Shown one piece after another: positions 12,002-20,793 of a stretch of 64,000 bases of DNA. Positions within the stretch are counted from its first letter, which is position 1, and the number at the start of each line of letters is the position of its first letter. Source of the DNA: Lichina pygmaea (Eukaryota > Ascomycota > Lichinomycetes > Lichinales > Lichinaceae); NCBI GenBank assembly GCA_963422465.1, contig OY730173.1, positions 124,001 to 188,000 of the forward strand, in the 5' to 3' direction. The position numbers and the translations under genes were made by a program. The notes under the pieces are model-generated. The model had not been told where the DNA came from. It made no database searches and was given only the letters and a program-made list of their open reading frames with translations.

Positions 12002-12600
12002 TGTTACAACCCAGGGATGGGAGCCACTCATTTATAGGCAATCAGGCCGCGGGCCAGGCAAGAGGACACCATGGAAGTCAAGTGACCAACCAACAAGGGG
12101 TCATGTGACTGTCAAGACACACACGGGAGTCTCGACGCATGATGCATGAAGCATCGAGACAATCTCACCAGTCTTGACGCATGATGCATGAAGCATCGAG
12201 ACAATCTCACCAGTCTCGACGCATGATGCATGAAGCATCGAGACAATCTCACCAGTCTTGACGCAGGGTGCATAACATGGTGGGACTGTCAAGACAATCT
12301 CACCCGTCTCGACGTCGAGACTGTCGAGACAATCTTGATTGTCTCGACAGGCCAGCACTATATAGTCTGACGATAGTTCCCTTATGGAACAATCGTCTTC
12401 AACTCATGTTGTGATCCAGACAACTAGATCTACTTCAATACAATCCTTTGTACGAAGCCATTGATCAGGTGTCACCACCACCATGTTCCACCAAACCCCT
12501 TCGCACTCCTTGACACTCCTCTCCTGCGAGAACCAACCTGCCTTCCACCTCTCACCCTAATCCTATACTCGGATAGGACGGTACGGTACGGACCGCAACA
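12002..12600 (+). repeat. Right LTR of the gypsy element
   Basis: This is the 599-bp partner of the left LTR, with the same TGTTA...CAACA ends and TATA box (near 12,356). It carries three full 42-bp units plus the degenerate one, and about 35 bp of extra GTCGAGAC-type palindromic sequence near 12,310-12,345 that is absent from the left LTR. Confidence 0.93.
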
Positions 12601-13067
12601 TTTGAGTCCAGTGTTCTCCAGTTTCTTTCTGGTTTCCAGATTTTCCTTGGAGGATCCAGGTCCAGGCAGGTTAGTACAGGTCTGTGGTCAGACCCATGAA
12701 AGAACTGAAGAGCCACTTTAGAGAAAATCAGAGTTAGAAAGAGAAGAAGAAATAAAAGACAGATCAATAGAAGAACATGGTTTTTCAGAAAGAGATCTTG
12801 CTCTGGTAGGGGTGAAAGGTGCAATAGCTAAATCCAGATTTAAGTCTTTCATTAGGTCTTGAAACTTGTTTGCAGTCTCAGAGTACAGTCTTCTTTTCTT
12901 TGACCAGTCTGGGTGGTGAAGATTTGAGTCTGTGAGAAGAATATGTTGTCCTTGTTCTTGTAAAGCATTTTGGAGTAAACAGAGAAGAGCTTCTGATGCC
13001 TCTGTGTAGTTTTCTTGACTTGATGGGGTGAAGTAGAGATTATGTACCCAAAGCCACAGTCGTACTA
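12601..13067 (-). pseudogene. LINE endonuclease domain, C-terminal half
   Basis: On the minus strand this encodes the second half of an exonuclease-endonuclease-phosphatase type LINE endonuclease: a VHNLYFTPSS segment, LLTDSNLHHPDW (counterpart of the usual GDFNLHHPxW), and the catalytic GSDHRPV. One frame change lies between the NLHHPDW and SDHRPV motifs. The frame runs to the gypsy target site and continues at 6053. The N-terminal catalytic half is missing: upstream of 13,068 the sequence turns GC-rich and no longer resembles an endonuclease. There is no CpG in this stretch. Confidence 0.8.
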
Positions 13068-14174
13068 TGCCAGAACATAGTGTAGAGTTGGCACCCCCCC
13101 ACAGGGTCTCTACCACGCTTTCCCACAGTCCCGAGGTCTCTTGCACTCCGCTGTACGTGCTCACCCCTGGGATCCTGCTTCGGAGTGCTGGGTCACCAGC
13201 CCAGAGCCCACGCTCCAACTGTAGTTTGCTCCCTGAGCTCGTCGTTTGCAGCCTAAGCCTGCACTCCGTACGAACCGGCATGCGCATCTGTCCTCTCGGG
13301 CCATATAGACAGTCTCGTAGTAGGCCCAGGCCCTACCTCCGTCACTGCCATTATATGCCACGCCTCGCAGTTGTTAACTGTTTCGCGTTACCTTCGCAGA
13401 TCTCTCGTACGAAGGCCGACCATGCCTCGCAGGCCTTACGGACCCTGCAGGCCGTGCCAGCACCTGCAGGGCTGCCTTTCCAGCCCACTAACCAAGTAGG
13501 GAGGAGTTCTCCTTGGTCCGCTGTCGCCTGTGGGGCCCCGGTTGCACCTGTTGGCCCACTGGATAACCCAGTCCCCTGGCCCCAGATTGTGGATCGTACG
13601 AAGAGACTTCGTGGCAAGGCCTTAGGCAAAACCATCAAGCCAGCACTTTGGCTATCACACAGCCCTTAGGCACTGGAGCGGCGACGTCTCCTCGTACGAC
13701 CACTCTCCTTCTTTAACAGGTGGTCCGCGTTCGATTAACAACGCCGCGGTGCCAAGGCCACTCCCCCCCTAGCAGATCCTCACGTGTTAGCTGGAGACTC
13801 TGCTAGGAGGGTGACGTGACGAGAACTCCTCTCGACTACTCCAGAGGTGCCCTATCAGACGCCTAGACTTCACATCCACCAGCTGTGGGGCTGGCTTCAG
13901 GCCGTAGCGTACACGGTAGTTGTCTGTCGGGTGGTTTTCATCTCCCAAGCTTGGTCGCAGTCCTCTGTTCTGCTGTACGGTAGCTGTTTCACGGGGGCGT
14001 CCAGGGTGCCTGCGCGACACCTCCGGTGGCCCGTCGCTCCGCAACACCAGCAGCTCGACCGGTGACTCGATTAGCTCTCGGTGCAGCGACTACGAGCAGC
14101 CTGGGAGGCCGCCCGCCATCGACTGCCCCGAGGTTCCCAGCCTGCACCACGTGGAGGTTCGAGTCGTTGCAGGC
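13068..14174. other. GC-rich, CpG-bearing block of unknown origin at the LINE 5' end
   Basis: This 1.1-kb block contrasts sharply with the CpG-empty DNA on both sides. It carries three exact TCGTACGA palindromes (13,405-13,412, 13,594-13,601 and 13,692-13,699) and near-copies. Several short frames are open on both strands, but none shows a recognisable domain. Its left end joins truncated LINE endonuclease sequence, and its right end coincides with the LINE target-site repeat. It may be an RNA copied together with the LINE by template switching, or a separate insertion. Confidence 0.6.
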
Positions 14175-14186
14175 CATGGGGTTGCT
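14175..14186. repeat. Right target-site duplication of the LINE insertion
   Basis: CATGGGGTTGCT, identical to 3199-3210, stands where the GC-rich block ends and CpG-free flank sequence begins. Confidence 0.75.
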
Positions 14187-14503
14187 TAGTGCATGACTAA
14201 GCAAGCTCTGTGAACTGATGTAGACTACTTGGGTGACTGTCAGCATGGCTGAGATTCCCAGTAGTCTGAGTATCTACAGACCAACTCTGTTCTCTAGACT
14301 CTACAGTACTACTTATTGTACCTACTTGTAGCCTATCAGGATACAGTCTTCCCTCTCTTACAGCCACACTGTTCAGCCACCTCCTGAGCCCTCTACAGTC
14401 TCACACTATTATATATCCAAGTTTCAGATAGTTCTGACAAATATCTATTAAGTTATTCAACTTTTCCTTGAGGGAGTGCTTGGTTGTGATAACAAGTGTC
14501 ACA
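14187..14503 (+). repeat. Right part of the second LTR-like relic
   Basis: This CpG-free stretch continues the sequence interrupted at 3198. It contains a TATA-like ATTATATATCC (about 14,408) and ends TTGTGATAACAAGTGTCA, resembling the end of the LTR at 2875. About 60 bp of further CpG-free sequence follow before host-like composition begins near 14,565. Confidence 0.4.
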
Positions 14504-14950
14504 TGGTTGACTACAGTACAGTATGGCTCAGCACTGTGTTAGTCAGCTGTGAGAGCAGTGGTTTTGTCAGCCGCCAGCCCCACCAAATGGACTGTCGGCC
14601 TAGTTAGCGATTATTGATGACTAAGCCTATATTGGAGCCTCAACCGAGGCGCGGCTGCGATGCCAGACAACAAACACTATTCAACACCTAGTTGACTGAC
14701 CAACCTTCGATCTGCCCAACCAAAGAGTCCGTCGGGGGTCTATCGTGTTCCTCGTCGCAACCCAGTTACGCGATTGTACCTGGAGCTTACTTCCGTATTG
14801 CCTCTTGCACTCGAGTCATTCATCTAATTGTTGCGACTAAGCCAGCAGCTGGATCCGCGTCGACACGAGCCCCAGCAGCAACATCAATCTCGTCGCGATC
14901 AATAGCAAGGCGGTGACGGCCGCACGCCCATCCGCTTTGGATCCCCCATC
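14504..14950. other. Gene-free stretch, transposon edge to PMP22-like promoter
   Basis: The transition from CpG-free relic DNA to host composition falls near 14,565. The remaining ~390 bp would be the promoter and 5' UTR of the peroxisomal membrane protein gene. I see no clear TATA box and no RNA gene. Confidence 0.5.
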
Positions 14951-16141
14951 ATGTCTGTCAAGTTCGAGAAGGAGACGATACGCGAAGGGAGCGTCCGTGG
15001 TGGAAGCATCCACGGCGGAGGAGGAGGAGGAAGGGGGGGAGAACGAGAAGGGGGGGTACGAGGAGGCATCGAGGTTGGTGGTGGTGGTGGAGGAGCTAGT
15101 GCCACTGGCAGCTCACGGGGTCATGAACACCACCTTCACCTCCGCCATCTTGGGCACGATCTGGCGCAGGACATGGGCGAACGTTTGACCGGCGGACAGC
15201 CTGCCACAGGATATCTCGCTGTGAGTCGGCACCTGGGAATGCTACAACCCTCGTCGCGCCGGACCGGGTCATTGGGATGCTGATGCGGGGATACTGGACG
15301 CAGCTGTACCTCAAACAGCTTCAGTCCAACCCAATGCGGACAAAGATGTTAACCTCCGGAACTCTGGCCGCGCTTCAAGAGATCATTGCTTCGTGGATTG
15401 CTCATGATCGCGGCAAGAGCGGCCACTACGTCAATTCGCGCGTCCCGAAGATGGCAATATACGGAGCCTTCGTCAGCGCGCCGTTGGGCCACGTCTTGAT
15501 CGGCCTTCTTCAGAAGATCTTCTCAGGGCGGACGAGCCTCAAGGCGAAGATTCTCCAGATCTTGGTCAGCAACTTGGTGGTAAGTCAGCCCGACGACAAC
15601 CCCAACGATGCAGCTCGTGAGATTTTTATGCCATACGATGATGAATCGCTAACTGATCCTGGGAACGGCAGGTATCCCCAATTCAAAACACCGTCTATCT
15701 CACGTCGATGGCAATCATCGCCGGCGCCCGAACGTTGCATCAGATCCGGGCCACGATCCGGGCTGGGTTCATGCCGGTCATGAAGGTCAGCTGGATCACG
15801 TCACCGCTGGCCCTTGCCTTTGCCCAGAAGTTCTTGCCCGAGCAGACATGGGTGCCGTTCTTCAACATCATCGCCTTCGTCATCGGCATCTACGTCAACG
15901 CTCACACCAAGAAGAAGCGTCTGGCGGCGCTTCGAAGGAAGGTGAGTGGCAACAAATTCGGAGGCGTCCCTTCGGAGGAAGTCTGGAAAATCTGCCACAT
16001 GCCGCACGGCTTCTCCGCTGTCTCGATTCAGTGATAGCATCATTTTACTGACTTCGCCTCTGGGGACAGTACGCCGACACAAGATCCATGAGCGGCCGAT
16101 CCGGAGGCGGAGCAGACAACTACCCGCGGCGAGCTTACTGA
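14951..16141 (+). CDS. Peroxisomal membrane protein, PMP22/Mpv17 family
   Basis: Four exons join in phase: 14,951-15,220, 15,304-15,579, 15,672-15,941 and 16,070-16,141 (295 residues). The start MSVKFEKETIRE is followed by a Gly-rich, low-complexity stretch (about residues 14-60). The Mpv17/PMP22 core then begins at LYLKQLQSNPMRTKM and includes the hydrophobic SAPLGHVLIGLL, LVSNLVVSPIQN, FLPEQTWVPFFNI and a basic HTKKKRLAALRRK tail segment. Family members are four-helix proteins of the peroxisomal or inner mitochondrial membrane, linked to pore activity. The overall layout fits the PMP22-like peroxisomal branch seen in filamentous ascomycetes. It converges with the oxygenase gene downstream. 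Confidence 0.88.
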
Positions 16142-16690
16142 GACCAGTCGGACTAAGTCTTGGGCGGCAGGGCCCGAACCGGTGTTGTCTGTCCTTGCGT
16201 CAGGTGTCGATCTTACTCGCCCTGTCCTTTTTTCTTGCAGCCCGATCCCTGTTCTCAACCGTAAATCATCTCTTCATCTCTTCAGTCTCAAGTTCGAACG
16301 TGGAGAAAAGGCGTGGGTGGATGGTTCAAGAAAGATCAGAGAGACACAACCACGCTTGGTTGGCCTGCCGGTCCATTAGAGAATCGGCCAGTAAGGCTAC
16401 ATTGGTGGCCGGCGGACAGGCGTGGCCCAAATGCACAGTATGCGTCTTCTGGTCATGTTTGCTTTGGAAATGTGTAGGGAGAGGAACGCCTTATGTATGT
16501 TGTGTTGGGCAACTCAGAAGGCCGTCTTGGAGGTTGGAAGTCGAAGGATGATGGACGAAATCAGTATCACGGATCTGGTGCGTGGCCACTGCTGTAAATG
16601 GCTTAAGATGGCTTGCTCAGGCACTTGTCTATGAGCGGCGAGATTTCTCACGAGTAAGACCTGCAAAAGATATCGGATGAATCAAGGATA
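16142..16690. other. Convergent intergenic region
   Basis: About 550 bp lie between the ends of the PMP22-like gene and the oxygenase gene, presumably both 3' UTRs. No gene, repeat or RNA is apparent. Confidence 0.6.
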
Positions 16691-17949
16691 CTAAGGGTCT
16701 TGCCATCGAGGCAAAGAGCTTTTCTGGCCGGTCAAGACCCAGTCATCTTTCTCGTTGTGCGTGCGAAGCCTCAAGATCTCGAACTTGCGTTGAAGCCAAT
16801 CGGCGCTGGTAAAGACCTTGACTCCCGGCTGCGCTGCCACGGTCGACTTGCTCTTGAGACCTGTCATCGGTGTCGAGTCCTCGGCACGTACGAGATAGGC
16901 GAATGAGTGCCTCGTGTCCATTGGAAGATTGGTGAGGGGTCCCACCCGGTGAAGACATGAGTGGAAAAGGTGGTTTGTGAGCAGCGACATGCCATCGCCA
17001 AGGTTGACAATGGCGCAGCCAGCTCGCGGCTGAACGTCCAGCCACTGCTCGGCATTCCGTGGCAGCAGCTGAAGGCCAGGCAGGCGGGTGAACAGGAAGG
17101 TCAGTGTGCCGAGGTCGGTGTGCGGTGTGTGTGGGGCCCCACGCTCGTGCATGGGTTGCGCGTGATACTTGAGCAGCCGAATGATGTCGGGGGACGGCCG
17201 GTCCGGGCGATGGTAAGCCTCAAGCGTCTCGTCTTCGGACAACCCGAGAGAGCGAGAGAGATTGGACAGCACCGTGAGGGTGGCGCCGTTCATCTCGGAC
17301 GTAAACGCGCGCAAGAGGCCGATGTGCTGGTCGACGATTGGGGGCCGAACGAAGGGGGAAGCATCTTTTTCCAGATCCATGACGCCGTTCTTCGGAATCT
17401 AGGCGATGCAAAGCCGATCAGCTCCTCCAGGCAGCATCTGGCGGGAGGGCGATCGGCTTGTCGCGCCCCTACCGTGTAGGTCTCGAAGCCATCCTTTTTG
17501 CCATCGAGTCCTCCAAAGTTCCGCCCAACGGGCTTGTACCTAGCGATCCATCAGCACAAGGTGTTTGCCATCAAACGGCAAACTAACATGCGGATTGAAA
17601 CTTACCCATTGCGACCTAAGCTCGACAGAGCATCGGAATCATAGCTACGCTTGTCGTCATCGGAGAGATGAAGGAACAAGTCCGCGTTCAGCCGATGCAT
17701 GCTCTCAACGATCCTGCTGAAGTGGGAACCATCTATCTGAAGATCGAGATAGAAAATGCCATCGTTCTTGCACGCCGCGAAGAGTCGTTCTCGCTCCCGC
17801 TCATTCCCTAGCCGTAGCAGATCCAGACGGATCGTCAGAAGCTCCGCAACCGGAAGGCCTGGACATCGGCCGGGCTTGATTGTCGTCTCTGCGTTAGCGG
17901 CAGCCTCGGTTGGAGTGGGCGACGGCTGCTTCGATATGACTGCAGACAT
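16691..17949 (-). CDS. 2-oxoglutarate/Fe(II)-dependent oxygenase, isopenicillin-N-synthase-like
   Basis: Three exons join in phase: 17,949-17,606, 17,539-17,473 and 17,398-16,691 (372 residues). An N-terminal non-haem dioxygenase segment (AACKNDGIFYLDL, about residues 59-71) precedes the double-stranded beta-helix core. The iron ligands fit His230 and Asp232 (HTDLGTLTF) and His287 (CLHRVGP). The 2-oxoglutarate contact is R300-x-S302 (RHSFAYLV). Such enzymes hydroxylate, desaturate or cyclise small molecules; the substrate cannot be told from sequence. No biosynthetic gene cluster surrounds it; the neighbours are peroxisomal membrane genes. It lacks a clear C-terminal peroxisomal signal (ends WQDP). 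Confidence 0.88.
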
Positions 17950-19000
17950 AAGGAAGGTAGAATGAAAGTCGACGTTGGGAGCGGTTTCTAGTGTGACATG
18001 ACTTGATGTTGCTGATTAATACTGCATATATTCCGTATACTCGTACCTGCCCTTACGTACGAGTACATACGTACTTCCTTATTCGGTTAGCGCTTATGCA
18101 CGAATCCATATTAGATTAGCACAATGTACGGAAGTACGTAGCCCGAGGACTCGGGTATGTTTGTAAACCAAGGACTCGGGCGTATCCTCGGGCGCATCCC
18201 TTGAACTTCCCCTGAAGCCCCTTGAACTTCCTCGAAAGTCTCCCCCTGACCTTTCCCTTGGTGTCCCTGGCCTTCCTTTGCAGAAGTGCCCATCTGTGCC
18301 TTCATTCTTGTCCCAGTCTTACTACAGTCGTAGTATCTGTTTTCCGAGTGATGTCTTCAGTGGCTGACAACCAAAAAAATAAGATAGGGAAGTGTGATGG
18401 CGACAAACCTCCATGTTACAAATCACTTACAACTGATCAGGAAAGTACCAGGAAAGCTCAAGGGTATCAGAAGAGATTTAAGGTATGTTGCTGCTTGAAA
18501 TTGTACAATTACATACTGAAGGGAAAGACCAGTCTGACGGACATTGAACTAACAAAGTATTACTTGTTCTTGCAGGCCCTATAAGTTGCCATGCCACTGC
18601 TTCACCTATTGGCAACCGTGGGTCAGTCTGTCAGTACCTGTCTCCACAAGGATAGCAAGTAAGTGTCTTTTCCCTTATATATCATCCCTCATCTCCGAAT
18701 CTTGACTCTTTTCTACACAATAATATCCAAACCCATTGGCATAATCCACATCGCCGTCATCGCCATCATCATTGTTGTCATATTTGTCATCAACATCAAC
18801 ATTACCATCGACACGATAACCATCGTAATCATCAGCATGGAAGCCTATTTAGCAGGTGTGCTGCTTACGTTTCAAATCATTACGCATACATTGCGTATTG
18901 CTGGGCCGAAAATGTACAATTCAGACTTGTTCTTGTCCACTACTTTCTTGTGTTTTTATCTTGATAGTTAGCTAAATTGATTGTTCCTATAGCCAAAAAC
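17950..19000. other. Intergenic region, partly CpG-poor
   Basis: The first ~200 bp hold several GTAC/TACGTA motifs (18,040-18,140) and would include the oxygenase promoter. From about 18,360 to 18,980 the DNA is AT-rich and CpG-poor with an ATC/ATT-rich microsatellite-like run (18,735-18,840). This looks like decayed repeat sequence. No domain is recognisable in its short frames. Confidence 0.5.
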
Positions 19001-19426
19001 ATGGCCATGCGGATCTGCTCGTGCGGTTGCTGCCCTTGCTGCCTCTCGGCAGACAACGACGAGGACGTTGAACTCGAGCACGGCGCCACTGAGCCCAATG
19101 GAGCCGGTGCGACCGCGCCGGCGGCGGCGACGACGACAACGACGACAACGACGACAAAAGAGGGCGCTTCTGGCGCTTCTGGCGCAGTGGCCCCTGGCGC
19201 CACGGCCGCCCCAGCGGCGGGGGCGGCTTCTGGTGGCGCGGAGGCCACCAGCGGGCCTGGGGATGGGGGGTACGTGGCCCGGCGCAACCGGGGCGCAGGG
19301 CCAGCCCCTGTCATCTTCTGCTGTGGGTCTCGAGTCGGCCGGACCAAGGTGGTGAATGGCCACCGCAACAGCAACAACAACAACAACGGCGGCATCATCC
19401 TTAATATTAGTACCCGATATTGTTAG
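19001..19426 (+). CDS. Doubtful low-complexity ORF with Cys-rich N-terminus
   Basis: The frame encodes about 141 residues from ATG 19,001. It begins MAMRICSCGCCPCCLSADND, six cysteines within fifteen residues, followed by Ala/Gly/Thr-rich low complexity including a nine-Thr run, a basic patch, and a short Asn run before the stop. The Cys cluster near the N-terminus could be a palmitoylation or metal site, but no family is recognised. It is a GC-rich island in AT-rich surroundings, which makes a chance open frame quite possible. Confidence 0.25.
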   Translation: MAMRICSCGCCPCCLSADNDEDVELEHGATEPNGAGATAPAAATTTTTTTTTKEGASGASGAVAPGATAAPAAGAASGGAEATSGPGDGGYVARRNRGAGPAPVIFCCGSRVGRTKVVNGHRNSNNNNNGGIILNISTRYC

Positions 19427-19753
19427 GACTACTCCGTACAAAGGATACTTCTTACCGCTGAACGACTTCAAGTCCTCGGAGTACCACTTCGTAGAAGGAG
19501 ACACTTTGCCATCTCTGCACCTATAGATTGTACGCTCTGTATCCCCGAGAGAATCACAAGATTTTGACTACATGCGGAGCTAGGACATCTACAATTTACC
19601 GCTCTGCGACATCAAGATTGTTCTCATCACGTTTCCGGGCGAGACGATGAACAAGAATCTTCCAATGTGACCTAGTATGACATTTCATAGCTGCAAGGAA
19701 ATGACCGTCTCCATTTACTATATAGCTTGACTAGGCCCCGCAAAAGAAGGGAC
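19427..19753. other. Intergenic region
   Basis: These 327 bp lie downstream of the doubtful Cys-rich ORF and of the PEX11C stop codon. No feature is recognised. Confidence 0.5.
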
Positions 19754-20793
19754 TCAAGCGTGCAAGCTCTCCCCCCACAGATGCTTCAACCCAACTAGCC
19801 CCGCTGATGTCCCCAGGATCCCTATCCACAGGTCGCTGACGGCGCCTCCTTCGAGGCTCCAATGGAGCGTCAACGGTGCATATGCTGCGTTTACATAGAG
19901 CTGTCTCCACCACTTGTCATCCTCTCCACGAACATGGGAACGTGTGACGGCGATTTCAGTATCCTTGATCTCCTCCAAGTCGACAGGCTTGTCTTCCGCG
20001 GCTGTAGCGCTCTTGGGAGATTGTGGCAACCTTTTCTGCTGGCGCGCAATGCTCAGCCTCCAGAGGCGACCTAGATCCAGTGCAACATGCGCTGCCCAGA
20101 AGCGTGAACTCCAGATCCAGGCACGTGTCTGCTTCTCGGCAGGCCAGTCGACGACGCCATGCTGGGCGAGGTAGGCTCCATTCTCGAGCCACTGGTACAT
20201 GACGCTCGCAAAGATCTGCGCCCAAACGATGCCCATGACGACCGTGTCTCGAGGCGGATTCTTCCAAGTCTCGCTGGTCCATTCCCATACGCTCAAGAGC
20301 CCCCACAAGCGCAGGAACGTGCGTACGTCACTGATCCGATCCGTCAAGGCGCGGAGCTTTGCGCTTGTCCGTCGTATCCTGTTGTGCGACCCTTCTGAGA
20401 TGGCCGCGATGAACGTCTCGCCTGGCAAGAGCGCGCCGCTCGCCTTCTCGGCCACAGCTAAGGCTGCATGCTCAATTCGTCGGCGCGAGTACATGTCGAG
20501 GCACGTCAGGAGAGCGAGAAGACTGTAATTCAACGTCGCGAGGACATTGTCTGTGCCTGCGGTCGTGGATAGAATCCTGTCGGGCGGTATCTCTGTCGTC
20601 AGCTGCGGTATGCTTGGTCAAGTCGGCTGGGCGAAGTGGGCACTGGTGACGACAGGGAGGGGCAATCGAACCTGTTGAGATGTGATACAGTCTTGTCGGT
20701 GCGCTTCAGATACAGAGGCAGCCATTTCCTGAGCTGATGGAATTTGATCTTCGGTGGAGCCAACGGCTCTGGCGCACCTCCATCTCTATTCAT
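19754..20793 (-). CDS. Peroxisomal division factor PEX11C-like
   Basis: Two exons, 20,793-20,672 and 20,612-19,754, join in phase to 326 residues (intron 59 bp, donor GTTCGA). The reading continues through IPPDRILSTTAGTDNVLATLNYSLLAL, typical of the PEX11 N-terminus, where each peroxin begins with a motif around a single lost or gained lipid-binding helix. Later segments include RIRRTSAKLRALTDRISDVR and a C-terminal hydrophobic stretch (SDLWIGILGTSAGLVGL). PEX11 proteins bind and tubulate the peroxisome membrane before division; the C branch is typical of filamentous fungi. It lies 3.6 kb from a PMP22-like peroxisomal membrane gene. The start is the first ATG in frame (20,793). Confidence 0.8.

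Larger units (their letters stand above)
6054..12600 (+). mobile_element. Ty3/gypsy (chromovirus) element, nearly full length but broken
   Basis: A 6.5-kb LTR retrotransposon fossil lies on the plus strand with both LTRs and a TTTGA target duplication. Its parts are a gag region (about 6678-7505) ending in a CCHC knuckle, an aspartic protease with the DSGA motif (about 8190-8560), reverse transcriptase (about 8837-9620), RNase H (about 9880-10,141), integrase (about 10,260-10,950) and an integrase tail ending in a chromodomain with LVKWKDYP (about 11,340-11,530). A polypurine tract precedes the right LTR (about 11,983-11,999). No clear tRNA primer-binding site is seen after the left LTR. The sense coding region is broken roughly ten times. 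It keeps CpG, so it is much younger than the LINE it entered. Confidence 0.93.
3211..14174 (-). mobile_element. LINE-type (Tad1/I-like) non-LTR retrotransposon with a foreign 5' block, split by a gypsy element
   Basis: Read on the minus strand, the unit runs as follows: a GC-rich non-LINE block (14,174-13,068), the C-terminal half of an endonuclease domain (13,067-12,601), an inserted Ty3/gypsy element (12,600-6,054), the rest of the LINE protein with reverse transcriptase (6,053-3,570), then 3' UTR and A-rich tails (3,569-3,211). Matching 12-bp repeats at 3199-3210 and 14,175-14,186 bracket the whole unit, suggesting one original insertion. The LINE sequence itself has almost no CpG. The endonuclease N-terminal half and any ORF1 are not recognisable, so the LINE is probably 5'-truncated. 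Confidence 0.75.

Noticed and set aside
14150-14165. GGTTCGAGTC, a match to the tRNA B-box, at the end of the GC-rich block
   Set aside because: The flanking bases do not form a T-arm stem, and no acceptor stem or A-box lies at the right distance, so no tRNA or tRNA-derived SINE is called.
18363-18584. Short Lys/Cys-containing frame in AT-rich DNA
   Set aside because: No family resemblance, no promoter, and CpG-poor surroundings suggest decayed repeat DNA.
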